The notes beneath the pieces are model-generated. The model saw only the letters and a list, made by a program, of their open reading frames with translations, searched no databases and was not told the origin of the DNA. This document shows, in pieces, positions 9,554 through 17,523 of a DNA stretch of 64,000 bases. The first letter of the stretch is position 1. Every line of letters starts with the position of its first letter. This stretch comes from Aureibaculum luteum (GTDB lineage: Bacteria > Bacteroidota > Bacteroidia > Flavobacteriales > Flavobacteriaceae): positions 372,001 through 436,000 of the forward strand of contig NZ_QRGD01000003.1 in NCBI RefSeq assembly GCF_003449015.1. Direction: 5' to 3'. Made by a program: the position numbers and the translations under genes.

Positions 9554-10156
9554 ATGAGTTTAGTCCGCCTTAACATAAAAGGTATATCATATAGTCAGAC
9601 ACAAAGCGGTGCTTATGCATTGGTTTTGAGTGAAGTAGAAGGCGAACGCACCTTACCTATTATTATAGGTGCTTTTGAAGCACAATCTATAGCCATAGCT
9701 CTAGAAAAGGAAATAAAACCACCTAGACCGCTAACACATGACCTCTTCAAAACTTTTTCTGACCGTTTTCACATTAAAGTGAAACAAGTTATCATTCATA
9801 AATTAGTTGATGGCGTGTTTTATTCTAGCCTTATCTGTGAACGTGATAAAATTGAAGAAATTATTGATGCTAGAACTTCTGATGCCATAGCATTGGCAAC
9901 TCGTTTTAATGCACCAATTTTTACTTACGAAAATATTTTAGACAAAGCAGGTATCTTTTTAAAAATAAAAGATGAGCCTAAATTAACACAAACTAAAATA
10001 GAAGTTGAAGAAATGGCTATTGAACTTGCCGAAGAATCTTCCTTAAAAGAAATTTCCATAAAAGAATTGAATAAACAGTTGAATGAGGCCGTTGCAAATG
10101 AAGATTATGAATTGGCAGCCAAATTAAGAGATGAAATCTCTAAAAGACAAAAATAA
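9554..10156 (+). CDS. Bifunctional nuclease family protein (DUF151) with C-terminal UVR motif
   Basis: 200 residues. The DUF151 / bifunctional nuclease domain covers about residues 1-135 (GAYALVLSEVEGERTLPIIIGAFEAQSIAIALE, then DARTSDAIALATRFNAPIF). A UVR-like helical motif follows at about 165-200 (LNEAVANEDYELAAKLRDEI), the module by which UvrB and UvrC interact. This two-domain layout is standard in Bacteroidota. DNA or RNA cleavage has been reported for plant relatives; the bacterial role is not settled. Only 21 bp separate it from the nucleoside transporter, so the two are probably co-transcribed. Confidence 0.85.
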   Translation: MSLVRLNIKGISYSQTQSGAYALVLSEVEGERTLPIIIGAFEAQSIAIALEKEIKPPRPLTHDLFKTFSDRFHIKVKQVIIHKLVDGVFYSSLICERDKIEEIIDARTSDAIALATRFNAPIFTYENILDKAGIFLKIKDEPKLTQTKIEVEEMAIELAEESSLKEISIKELNKQLNEAVANEDYELAAKLRDEISKRQK

Positions 10157-10177
10157 AAGACCAACCCGCACTAGCAT

Positions 10178-11962
10178 ATGACTCGTAATTTCGTTATTTT
10201 TATTTTAGTCTTATTTAGTTTAAATACTAATATATCAGCTCAAGAAACACTAACAGATTCAATTTCACTCGCGGAAACAAAAAGTGCTGAACCCAAACAA
10301 GATTCTATTATAAAATACTGGCAATTATCTAGTCATATTCTATATCAAAAATATCCTGATAGTATAAAATCAGATGTTGAATTTATAAAGAGTAAAGAGT
10401 TTTTGTCTTTAAATGAAAGTGGTGAATATACTTCAAAATTAAACAACAGTTCTGGTTCCGGTTTTTGGTTAATAAATCAAGACTTATTATTATTCCAGCA
10501 GAAAACACCATCAAAAGTTGATTTTTATTATCAAATTATAGAAAATTCTGACAATCATTTAAAGCTAAAAAACGGTAATGAGGTTTTTACTTTTATTGCT
10601 GATACACATAACAATTTTATCAACCAACAAGTAACCGAAGATAAATTAATTCCAAGCCAAGGGTTTTCTATAAACTCTTTATGGAGGGGAGTTCTTGGAA
10701 TGATAGTTTTACTATTTATCGCCTACCTTTTTAGCATTAACAAAAAAGGAATTAAATGGAAAACAGTCGGTATTGGACTCCTTTTTCAATTGATTATAGC
10801 TATAGGTGTATTGAAAGTTCCCTTTATTCAAAAAGGATTTGAATTTGTAGGCGGAATTTTTGTAAGTATTTTAGATTTTACCAGAGCAGGTAGTAAATTT
10901 TTATTTGAAGGCCTCGTGGTTGATATGGATACTTTCGGATTTATTTTTGCTTTTCAAGTGCTTCCAACAATTATATTCTTTTCTGCACTTACTTCTGTAT
11001 TATTCTATTTAGGCATTATACAGAAGGTTGTAAAATTAATGGCCATGCTTTTAACGAAGTTTTTGGGCATTTCTGGTGCTGAAAGCTTATCGGTGGCAGG
11101 TAATATTTTTCTAGGTCAAACAGAAGCTCCGCTTCTTATAAAAGCTTATTTAGAAAAAATGAATAAATCTGAAATGCTGCTTGTTATGATTGGTGGTATG
11201 GCCACTGTTGCTGGTGCTGTGTTAGCAGCCTACATTGGCTTTTTAGGTGGTGATGATCCCGTGTTACGATTAATGTATGCCAAGCACCTTTTGGCAGCTT
11301 CAGTAATGGCAGCTCCAGGAGCCATCGTTGTTTCAAAAATATTGTATCCACAAACTGAAGCTATAAATACTGACGTACAAGTGTCTTCAGAAAAAATAGG
11401 TTCTAATATATTAGATGCTATTGCAAATGGTACAACAGAAGGCTTAAGGTTAGCCGTAAATGTCGGAGCAATGCTTTTAGTTTTTGTAGCCTTTATTGCA
11501 ATGATTAATGGTGTGTTTGGATGGTTAGGTGATATTACTTCACTTAATAATTGGATGGCTGTAAATACCCCTTACCCTAAATTTTCTTTAGAAGCTGTTT
11601 TGGGTACCGTTTTTGCCCCATTAATGTGGTTAATAGGCGTTGCCAAAGAAGACATGATGTTAATGGGTCAGCTTTTGGGTATTAAATTAGCAGCAAGTGA
11701 ATTTGTTGGTTATATTCAATTAGCAGATTTAAAAAATATTGCTAATGCAACACATTTAACTTATCAAAAGTCAATAATTATGGCTACATATATGCTTTGT
11801 GGCTTTGCTAACTTTGCTTCTATTGGGATTCAAATTGGTGGTATTGGTTCATTGGCCCCAGGACAACGTAAAACATTGTCTGAATTCGGTATGAAAGCCT
11901 TAATTGGAGGTTCCATAGCTTCCTTAATTTCTGCTACCATTGCAGGGATGATTATTGGATAG
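10178..11962 (+). CDS. NupC-type concentrative nucleoside transporter with an N-terminal exported domain
   Basis: 594 residues, while classical NupC is about 400. The C-terminal 420 residues carry the family signatures: GFIFAFQVLPTIIFFSAL, the re-entrant GNIFLGQTEAPLLIKAYL motif, MATVAGAVLAAYIGF, and the last helices with CGFANFASIGIQIGGIG. The first 165 residues begin with a signal-peptide-like segment (ends ISAQ) and hold a soluble beta-rich stretch before the first transporter helix near residue 168. The transporter imports nucleosides with Na+ or H+. Its neighbour thyA and the deoxynucleoside kinase at 20.6 kb point to nucleotide salvage. The function of the N-terminal domain is unknown. 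Confidence 0.87.
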   Translation: MTRNFVIFILVLFSLNTNISAQETLTDSISLAETKSAEPKQDSIIKYWQLSSHILYQKYPDSIKSDVEFIKSKEFLSLNESGEYTSKLNNSSGSGFWLINQDLLLFQQKTPSKVDFYYQIIENSDNHLKLKNGNEVFTFIADTHNNFINQQVTEDKLIPSQGFSINSLWRGVLGMIVLLFIAYLFSINKKGIKWKTVGIGLLFQLIIAIGVLKVPFIQKGFEFVGGIFVSILDFTRAGSKFLFEGLVVDMDTFGFIFAFQVLPTIIFFSALTSVLFYLGIIQKVVKLMAMLLTKFLGISGAESLSVAGNIFLGQTEAPLLIKAYLEKMNKSEMLLVMIGGMATVAGAVLAAYIGFLGGDDPVLRLMYAKHLLAASVMAAPGAIVVSKILYPQTEAINTDVQVSSEKIGSNILDAIANGTTEGLRLAVNVGAMLLVFVAFIAMINGVFGWLGDITSLNNWMAVNTPYPKFSLEAVLGTVFAPLMWLIGVAKEDMMLMGQLLGIKLAASEFVGYIQLADLKNIANATHLTYQKSIIMATYMLCGFANFASIGIQIGGIGSLAPGQRKTLSEFGMKALIGGSIASLISATIAGMIIG

Positions 11963-12064
11963 TAAACCAAACCTTCGTTAATAAACTTTTAATAAAATAG
12001 AAATTCAATTACATTTAATTATAACACTTTTCAGTATTTTGCTGATTCAAATTAATAGATAAAA

Positions 12065-12889
12065 ATGAAGCAATACCACGATTTAGTAACACATGTTTTA
12101 GAAAATGGATACGAAAAAGGTGATCGCACGGGTACGGGTACTAAAAGTGTTTTTGGTCACCAAATGCGATTTGATTTATCAGATGGCTTTCCAATGGTGA
12201 CTACTAAAAAATTGCATTTAAAATCGATTATTTATGAATTACTTTGGTTTATAAATGGAGATACTAACATAAAATACTTACAAGAAAACGGTGTGCGAAT
12301 CTGGAATGCTTGGGCGGATGACAAAGGTGATTTAGGACCTGTTTACGGACATCAATGGAGGAATTGGAATAGTGATGAAATTGATCAACTTACTGATGTA
12401 ATAGACACATTAAAAAATAACCCTAACAGTAGAAGAATGATGGTTTCCGCTTGGAACCCTTCCGTTTTACCAGATACATCAAAATCATTTAGCGAAAATG
12501 TAGCTAATGGAAAAGCCGCTTTACCGCCTTGCCATGCGTTCTTTCAATTTTATGTAGCCGATGGTAAATTGTCTTGTCAACTTTATCAAAGAAGTGCTGA
12601 TATTTTTTTAGGCGTACCCTTTAACATTGCTTCTTATGCTTTATTTACGATGATGATTGCACAAGTTTGCGGATATGAAGCGGGAGAATTTATTCATACA
12701 TTTGGAGATGCACACATTTACAATAACCATGTTGAACAACTAGAATTACAATTATCTAGAGATGTGAGACCGCTTCCAAAAATGAAAATAAACTCCGCAG
12801 TAAAAAGTATTTTTAACTTTAAATTTGAAGATTTTGAATTATTAAATTATAATCCCCATCCGCATATAAAAGGTGCCGTAGCTGTATAA
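12065..12889 (+). CDS. thyA: Thymidylate synthase
   Basis: 274 residues. ThyA methylates dUMP to dTMP using methylene-tetrahydrofolate, which it oxidises to dihydrofolate. The catalytic Cys lies in [25 protein letters not shown] near the N terminus, the [10 protein letters not shown] arginines that contact phosphate, [18 protein letters not shown] and the C-terminal substrate region are all present. The dihydrofolate reductase that restores its cofactor is encoded 1.6 kb downstream, past unrelated small genes. A bidirectional terminator follows 3 bp after the stop codon. Confidence 0.97.
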   Translation: MKQYHDLVTHVLENGYEKGDRTGTGTKSVFGHQMRFDLSDGFPMVTTKKLHLKSIIYELLWFINGDTNIKYLQENGVRIWNAWADDKGDLGPVYGHQWRNWNSDEIDQLTDVIDTLKNNPNSRRMMVSAWNPSVLPDTSKSFSENVANGKAALPPCHAFFQFYVADGKLSCQLYQRSADIFLGVPFNIASYALFTMMIAQVCGYEAGEFIHTFGDAHIYNNHVEQLELQLSRDVRPLPKMKINSAVKSIFNFKFEDFELLNYNPHPHIKGAVAV

Positions 12890-12892
12890 AAT

Positions 12893-12932
12893 AATAAATC
12901 CCAAAATCCATCGAAGGATTTTGGGATTTATT
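12893..12932. terminator. Bidirectional terminator between thyA and the glycogen-binding-like gene
   Basis: A 17-bp perfect stem (AATAAATCCCAAAATCC with its complement) and a 6-nt ATCGAA loop, with T-rich sequence after the stem on the plus strand and A/T-rich sequence on the other. It lies between convergent genes and can serve both. Confidence 0.85.
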
Positions 12933-12950
12933 ATTTTTAATAGTTACTTA

Positions 12951-13250
12951 CTATAATTCTAAAACAGAATTTTCAGTACCGGCAAATTCGTTAAATGCAT
13001 AACTATCTGCTTGCTCATCATTTTTGTAAGCTCCATCAACTAAATATCTAAATTGATATGAAGTACCTTTTTCTAAATCGATAGTTCCTTTGAAGTTACC
13101 ATTTTTTAGTTTTTTTAGCTCATATTTTTTTGCAGGTTTCCAATTGTTGAAATCTCCAACAACTGCAACTTTTTCAGCGTCAGCTTCAGGTAAAGTAAAT
13201 GTTACCTTACAAACTGGTTTTGTTTTTAAATAATTCTTAGTAATTGCCAT
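12951..13250 (-). CDS. Small isoamylase/AMPK-type glycogen-binding domain protein (CBM48-like)
   Basis: 99 residues made up of one immunoglobulin-like E-set domain: KPVCKVTFTLPEADAEKVAVVGDFNNW, then LKKLKNGNFKGTIDLEKGTSYQFRYLVDG and the closing YAFNEFAGTENSVLEL. The GDFNNW and YQFRYLVDG signatures are those of AMPK-beta and branching-enzyme carbohydrate-binding domains. There is no signal peptide and no catalytic domain, so it may bind glycogen or related glucans in the cytoplasm or act as a regulatory partner. An exact -7 box lies upstream at 13275-13282. Confidence 0.82.
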   Translation of the reverse strand: MAITKNYLKTKPVCKVTFTLPEADAEKVAVVGDFNNWKPAKKYELKKLKNGNFKGTIDLEKGTSYQFRYLVDGAYKNDEQADSYAFNEFAGTENSVLEL

Positions 13251-13552
13251 AATTTTGTGTTTTTTAAATTAGAGCAAAATTAATTAAGTTTTTCTACATC
13301 TCATCGCTAATCCACTGATTATTAAGTCGATTTAACAATAATTTAATTTTAAATAACAAAAAAATGAAAAACTCAAAATTCATCGTTAAATATTATATAA
13401 TTATTATTTTTAAATTCTTTTTTTTGAATAAAAATTGTAAATTTATAAACATTTTACTATAAAAATGCCCTTATTAAATAGTTATAACCTACCTATTTGA
13501 TAAATAAGGCATTAAATAATTGCATAAGAAAAACTCTAAATAATAAAGTATC
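13251..13552. other. Very AT-rich intergenic region
   Basis: About 300 bp between two divergent genes. It holds the promoter of the CBM48-like gene and presumably that of the small ORF at 13553. A 32-codon frame at 13364-13462 is of low complexity and not convincing. I see no RNA structure or repeat. Confidence 0.5.
13275..13282 (-). promoter_or_regulatory. -7 promoter box of the CBM48-like gene
   Basis: TAATTTTG on the minus strand matches TAnnTTTG exactly and lies 25 bp before the start codon. No clear -33 TTG is seen. Confidence 0.5.
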
Positions 13553-13744
13553 ATGAAAAAAGAAGATTTAAAAAAAGATTTAATTGACCGTATCAATCAA
13601 ATTGATGATGAAAATAAGCTGACCGCCATTCAGACGATTTTGAATACACTTGAAAGTGAACACATTGAATTTGACAATAAAAACAACGCCTTAGAGCCTG
13701 AAGATTTTGGTGGTTATATTAAAGAATGGTTAAAAAGCATGTAA
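13553..13744 (+). CDS. Small acidic protein of unknown function (antitoxin-like composition)
   Basis: 63 residues, helical, highly charged, with no signal peptide or membrane segment: MKKEDLKKDLIDRINQIDDE at the start, then ENKLTAIQTILNTLE and an acidic tail ending GGYIKEWLKSM. The N-terminal helix pair recalls small flavobacterial antitoxin-like proteins that accompany RelE/ParE toxins, but no toxin gene follows. The region between it and the broken TonB-like gene is non-coding. I regard the ORF as probably real because of its codon pattern and clean start, with no function assigned. Confidence 0.45.
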   Translation: MKKEDLKKDLIDRINQIDDENKLTAIQTILNTLESEHIEFDNKNNALEPEDFGGYIKEWLKSM

Positions 13745-13809
13745 TTAAAAGTATGGAGAATTAACTAATAATTTTAGTATATGATTTTTGCTCGTCTATT
13801 GTATTCTAA

Positions 13810-14118
13810 CAAGAAGAGAAGGTAGTATCAGAAACTATGCCATTAGAGATTATTGAAAATGTGCCAATTTTTCCTGAATGTGAAAAATTAGACAAAACAA
13901 AATTATTTGTTATTTTTGAAATTGAAAACGATGGTAATATAATAGATGTTAAGGCCAGAGGGGAACATGAGATGTTAGAAAGGTAGATTATTAGAGTAAT
14001 TAATTCTTTACCGAAAATGACTTCTGGAAACCTCAAAGGTAAACCTGTAGGAGTAAAATACACAATACCAATTACTTTGTTGGTTGATAAACCAGCCAAA
14101 AAGCTTAATCAAAATTAA
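13810..14118 (+). pseudogene. Remnant of a TonB C-terminal-like (energy transducer) protein
   Basis: Reading from 13810 in one frame gives LEIIENVPIFPECEKL, then a jump to LFVIFEIENDGNIIDVKARG, EHEMLER, an in-frame TAG at 13984-13986, then IIRVINSLPKMTSGNLKGKP and VGVKYTIPITLLVD up to a TAA at 14116-14118. Flavobacterial TonB C-terminal proteins have the same order (ENVPIFPGCE, a 30-40 residue linker, FxVxxDGNIxDVxAR, LExEAIRVIxxLPKMxPGKxxGKPVxVxYxxPIxF). Here the linker is missing, a stop replaces the LExEAI codon, and no start codon or N-terminal anchor lies upstream. The TAA overlaps the ATG of the next gene (TAATG), showing it was once in that operon. Confidence 0.8.
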
Positions 14119-14501
14119 TGGAAAAGGAACAAATTGAAATATATGAAAAAGCACGAAAACGCGTAAAACAAAAAAAGAGGTTATACTACCATTTTATTGT
14201 TTTTTTAGTGGGTTCATTTTTTTTAATAGTGTTAAACACCTTTTTTAAGGTGGGAAATCAGTATGGCGAATGGTTTAAATATGCCGTTGCTTTTTGGCTT
14301 TTAATTTGGATATTTCATTTTATTAATGTTTTTGTTACCAATAAATTCTTTGGTAAAGAATGGGAACGTATTGAAACTGAGAAATTAATGGACAAACACG
14401 AACTGAAATCTGATAAATTAGAAAGAGAACTTATTAAAAAAGGAGTTATCACTCCAAATGATAAAATTTCTGGTTCAGAAAAAAAAACTTTAAACCATTG
14501 A
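14118..14501 (+). CDS. 2TM domain-containing protein
   Basis: 127 residues. An N-terminal charged helix (EIYEKARKRVKQKK) leads into two membrane helices at about 24-45 and 54-76 separated by a short loop with WFKYAV, then a cytoplasmic tail, LERELIKKGV. This is the layout of the Bacteroidota 2TM domain family, often found next to LytTR regulators or folA. Its ATG overlaps the stop of the broken TonB-like gene and its TGA overlaps the TTG start of folA, so translation of the last two genes is probably coupled. Role unknown. Confidence 0.8.
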   Translation: MEKEQIEIYEKARKRVKQKKRLYYHFIVFLVGSFFLIVLNTFFKVGNQYGEWFKYAVAFWLLIWIFHFINVFVTNKFFGKEWERIETEKLMDKHELKSDKLERELIKKGVITPNDKISGSEKKTLNH

Positions 14502-14983
14502 TTACTATTATTGCTGCCATTGGCAAGAACCGTGAACTAGGTAAAAATAATGAACTTATTTGGCACTTACCCGACGATTTAAAACGTTTTAAGAAAGTTA
14601 CCACTGGACATGATGTAATTATGGGTAGAAAAACTTTTGAATCTTTAGGTAAAGCCTTACCTAATAGAACCAATATTGTAATTACTAGAAACAAGGGTTA
14701 CAAAGCGGAAAATTGTGTAATTGTTCACTCATTAGAAGAAGCTATTAAAAGTACTTCTGATACTAATCCTTATATTCTAGGTGGAGCTCAAATATATTCT
14801 CAAGCTATAAAAATAGCAGATGAACTAGATTTGACATTTGTGGATGCTTCATTTGAAGCCGATGCCTTTTTCCCTAAAATAGACGCTAATATTTGGAAAG
14901 AAAAACATCGTGAAGATTTTTTAGCAGATGATAAACATGAATTCAATTATAGCTTTATTCTTTATAAAAGAAAAAAATTATAA
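14498..14983 (+). CDS. folA: Dihydrofolate reductase
   Basis: 161 residues. It reduces dihydrofolate, the product of ThyA, to tetrahydrofolate with NADPH. Motifs in order: IAAIGKNRELGKNNELIWHLPDDLKRFKK (substrate and Met20 loop region), VIMGRKTFESLGKALPNRTNIVITR (cofactor binding), YILGGAQIYSQAI, and LTFVDASFEADAFFP. The start is TTG overlapping the TGA of the upstream gene by 3 bp; no ATG exists at the conserved N terminus. It ends just before a hairpin shared with the convergent secreted-protein gene. Confidence 0.95.
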   Translation: MITIIAAIGKNRELGKNNELIWHLPDDLKRFKKVTTGHDVIMGRKTFESLGKALPNRTNIVITRNKGYKAENCVIVHSLEEAIKSTSDTNPYILGGAQIYSQAIKIADELDLTFVDASFEADAFFPKIDANIWKEKHREDFLADDKHEFNYSFILYKRKKL

Positions 14984-14989
14984 ACAAAA

Positions 14990-15017
14990 AAAAAGTGAGC
15001 CACTACACTCACTTTTT
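14990..15017. terminator. Bidirectional terminator between folA and secreted paralogue 1
   Basis: AAAAAGTGAG pairs with CTCACTTTTT around the 8-nt loop CCACTACA. T-runs follow on both strands. The same hairpin recurs at 15908-15935 and 16827-16854, once per copy of the tandem unit. Confidence 0.85.
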
Positions 15018-15067
15018 ACTCAAACTAACTAATCAAATATCTATGATTTAACTTATCATAAATGTCT

Positions 15068-15646
15068 TTATATTTTAATTTCTTTTTCAAATGACATATC
15101 CTTATTGGAGAGTATAACTCTATATTTCCCAGCCATACTTGAAGAAAAGTCATATACTTTATTAAATATTTGGTCATTTTCAATTTTCTCAGAATAAACC
15201 AAATCTCCATTCTCATAAAAAATACTTAAGCCTAAAAACTCAGAGTCTAGAATTGTTTTATGAATTGTTAGGAGTCCATCTTTATTTACTACTGAAGGCT
15301 TAAAAAAGATAGATTCATTTTCTTTATCAAAAACAACCTTATTCTTATTTACATCAAAAGGAATTAATTTAACTTGATACTCCTTATCTAATTCAAAAAT
15401 ATAATTACCGTCTGGTAATGCTGTTAAATCAAATTTCTTTGAATAATTTCCATTAATTTGAATCGTCTCTTTGTACAGAATCAAACCATTAATGTCTTTT
15501 ATACTCAATACAGAACCTTCTGTTACATCATTTAATGTTACGTTAGTAACATCATCATTTTCGTTAGTTACAATTTCATTTGCATAACTAATCATCGTAG
15601 TACATAATACTACTAATACTAAACTTTTTTTGATCACATTTTTCAT
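15068..15646 (-). CDS. Secreted beta-sandwich protein, tandem paralogue 1 (divergent C-terminal half)
   Basis: 192 residues with a signal peptide (ends MISYA). Two repeated domains follow. The first (about 43-95) reads GSVLSIKDINGLILYKETI and then FDLTALPDGNYIFEL; the second (about 138-192) reads LSIFYENGDLVYSEKI and then YDFSSSMAGKYRVIL. Both follow the pattern of the T9SS type A C-terminal tail (V-x-I-x-D-x-x-G-x-x-x-Y, then L-x-x-G-x-Y-x-x-x-L), but no cargo domain precedes them. Residues 1-90 are nearly identical to paralogues 2 and 3, the rest only distantly similar. Function unknown; a periplasmic or surface location is inferred. Confidence 0.75.
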   Translation of the reverse strand: MKNVIKKSLVLVVLCTTMISYANEIVTNENDDVTNVTLNDVTEGSVLSIKDINGLILYKETIQINGNYSKKFDLTALPDGNYIFELDKEYQVKLIPFDVNKNKVVFDKENESIFFKPSVVNKDGLLTIHKTILDSEFLGLSIFYENGDLVYSEKIENDQIFNKVYDFSSSMAGKYRVILSNKDMSFEKEIKI

Positions 15647-15676
15647 GTTTTTATTTTTTTAGAATTAATTACACTA

Positions 15677-15684
15677 CAAATGTA
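15677..15684 (-). promoter_or_regulatory. -7 box of paralogue 1
   Basis: TACATTTG on the minus strand matches TAnnTTTG and sits 31 bp before the start codon. The box and about 60 bp around it are conserved before all three paralogues. Confidence 0.6.
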
Positions 15685-15907
15685 TGAGGACTTCTACTTT
15701 CAGAAAACATCAATATTAATACATATATATAGTATATTAACAAAATACAATTAACAGCTAATTTTACCGGTTAATTTAGAATATATTTAGGTTAACTTTC
15801 CGTAGTTTTATAAAATTATGACCTGAATAGAAATAGGTTATTATGCATTACTCAACCTAAAGCATATTCAAATTCTATTAAACCAAAGTGTTGACTTTTA
15901 AACAAAA

Positions 15908-15935
15908 AAAAAGTGAGCCACAACACTCACTTTTT
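15908..15935 (-). terminator. Terminator of secreted paralogue 2
   Basis: Second copy of the GTGAG/CTCAC hairpin with A5/T5 extension. On the minus strand it ends in a T-run, 51 bp after the stop of paralogue 2. The rest of the 339-bp gap (15647-15985) holds the promoter of paralogue 1 and duplicated non-coding sequence. Confidence 0.8.
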
Positions 15936-15985
15936 ACTCAAACTAACTAATTAAATATTTATGAATTTTATATCACAAATGTCAT

Positions 15986-16567
15986 TTATAGATTTATTTC
16001 TTTTACAAATGTTCTATCTTCAGTTGATAACAACACTTTATACTTACCTTTTAAACTTTTCGAAAAATCATACGTCTTATTTATTAACTCTTCGTTGTTA
16101 AATTTCTCTGAATGCACTAAGTCTCCATTTTCAAAATAAATTTTTATGTTCAATCCCTTTTCAGAATTAAGAATCGTTTTTTGGATTCTTAACCTATTAT
16201 TTTCAAGAACCATAGCTGGTTTAAAAATTACAGACTTATTTTCAATATTAAGATCTACTACATTACGCTTTACATTAAAGGGTATAGATTTAATTTCGAA
16301 ATCTTTATCCAATTCAAAAATATAATTTCCATCAGGTAATGAAGTTAAATCAAACTTCTTTGAATAATCACCACTTACTTTTATAGTTTCTTTATAAAGA
16401 ATTATGCCATTAACATCTTTTATACTCAATACAGAACCTTCTGTTACATCATTTAATGTTACGCTAGTAGCATCATCATTTTCGTTAGTTACAATTTCAT
16501 TTGCATAACTAATCATAGTAGTGAATAATACTACTAATACTAAACTGTTTTTTATTACTTGTTTCAT
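15986..16567 (-). CDS. Secreted beta-sandwich protein, tandem paralogue 2
   Basis: 193 residues, signal peptide ending MISYA, then the same two T9SS-tail-like domains as paralogue 1 (VLSIKDVNGIILYKETI with FDLTSLPDGNYIFEL; IKIYFENGDLVHSEKF with YDFSKSLKGKYKVLL). It differs from paralogue 3 at only about 16 positions, so this duplication is recent. Asparagine- and aspartate-rich after the signal peptide (TNENDDATSVTLNDVTEG). Own promoter and own terminator. No recognised family name; not a full T9SS cargo because nothing precedes the tail-like domains. Confidence 0.75.
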   Translation of the reverse strand: MKQVIKNSLVLVVLFTTMISYANEIVTNENDDATSVTLNDVTEGSVLSIKDVNGIILYKETIKVSGDYSKKFDLTSLPDGNYIFELDKDFEIKSIPFNVKRNVVDLNIENKSVIFKPAMVLENNRLRIQKTILNSEKGLNIKIYFENGDLVHSEKFNNEELINKTYDFSKSLKGKYKVLLSTEDRTFVKEINL

Positions 16568-16596
16568 CTTTTCTTTTTTTTGAATTATTTATACTA

Positions 16597-16604
16597 CAAA
16601 TGTA
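16597..16604 (-). promoter_or_regulatory. -7 box of paralogue 2
   Basis: TACATTTG on the minus strand, 30 bp before the start codon, in sequence conserved with the other two copies. Confidence 0.6.
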
Positions 16605-16826
16605 TGGGGACTTCTACTTTTAGAAAACATCAATATTAATACATATATATGTTATATTAACAAAATATAATTACCAAACTGATAACAGGGTTAATTAAGT
16701 GTATATTTTGGTTAACTTTCTGTAGTTTCATAAAACTAGACTTGAATAGAAATAGATTCATATACACTACTATACCTAAAACATGATCCTATTCAATAAA
16801 ATAATTAGTTAATTCTAAAACAAAAA

Positions 16827-16854
16827 AAAAAGTGAGCCACAACACTCACTTTTT
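16827..16854 (-). terminator. Terminator of secreted paralogue 3
   Basis: Third copy of the GTGAG/CTCAC hairpin with A/T runs, 51 bp after the stop of paralogue 3. The remaining 337-bp gap (16568-16904) holds the promoter of paralogue 2 and duplicated non-coding sequence. Confidence 0.8.
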
Positions 16855-16904
16855 ACTCAAACTAACTAATTAAATATTTATGAATTTTATATCACAAATG
16901 TCTT

Positions 16905-17486
16905 TTAAAGATCTATCTCTTTTACAAATGTTCTATCTTCAGTTGATAACAACACTTTATACTTACCTTTTAAACTTTTCGAAAAATCATACGTCTTATT
17001 TACTAACTTTTCATTGTTAAATTTCTCTGAATGTACTAAGTCTCCATTTTCAAAATAAATTTTTATGTTCAATCCTTTTTCAGAATTAAGAATGGTTTTT
17101 TGAATTCTTAACATATTATTCTCAAGAACCATAGCTGGTTTAAAAACGACAGACTTATTTTCAATATTAAGATCTACTACATTACGCTTTACATTAAAGG
17201 GTATAGAATTAATTTCAAAATCTTTATCCAACTCAAAAATATATTTTCCATCAGGTAATGAAGTTAAATCAAACTTCTTTGAATAATCACCATTAATTTT
17301 TATAGTTTCTTTGTAAAGAATTAAACCATGAACATCTTTTATACTCAATACAGAACCTTCTGTTACATCATTTAATGTTACGTTAGTTACATCATCATTT
17401 TCGTTAGTTGCAATTTCATTTGCATAACTAATCATAGTAGCGAATAATACTACTATTACTAAACTGTTTTTTATTACTTGTTTCAT
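16905..17486 (-). CDS. Secreted beta-sandwich protein, tandem paralogue 3 (nearest the AraC regulator)
   Basis: 193 residues, with signal peptide and the two tail-like domains described for paralogue 2, to which it is nearly identical. It is divergent from the AraC-type regulator that starts 203 bp away, which makes the regulator a candidate controller of this copy and, through the copied promoters, of all three. The start codon is ATG and the Lys-Gln-Val-Ile-Lys n-region fits a signal peptide. Function unknown. Confidence 0.75.
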   Translation of the reverse strand: MKQVIKNSLVIVVLFATMISYANEIATNENDDVTNVTLNDVTEGSVLSIKDVHGLILYKETIKINGDYSKKFDLTSLPDGKYIFELDKDFEINSIPFNVKRNVVDLNIENKSVVFKPAMVLENNMLRIQKTILNSEKGLNIKIYFENGDLVHSEKFNNEKLVNKTYDFSKSLKGKYKVLLSTEDRTFVKEIDL

Positions 17487-17515
17487 CTTTTCTTTTTTTA
17501 GAAATATTTATGCTA

Positions 17516-17523
17516 CAAATGTA
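17516..17523 (-). promoter_or_regulatory. -7 box of paralogue 3
   Basis: TACATTTG on the minus strand, 30 bp before the start codon. The flanking sequence (AAAACATCAAT, TATAGTATATTAACA) is shared with the two other copies. Confidence 0.6.

Noticed and set aside
13364-13462. 32-codon ATG frame in the gap before the small ORF at 13553
   Set aside because: The sequence is dominated by Ile, Phe, Lys and Asn from AT-rich DNA, with no signal peptide logic and no neighbour support.
13806-14099. 97-residue open frame on the minus strand
   Set aside because: It lies opposite the broken TonB-like gene, whose plus-strand fragments match a known family; the minus-strand frame shows no domain.
14990-16854. 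Three identical hairpins spaced at about 918 bp looked at first like a dispersed repeat or CRISPR-like pattern
   Set aside because: Each is the terminator of one duplicated gene; spacing is set by the tandem duplication.
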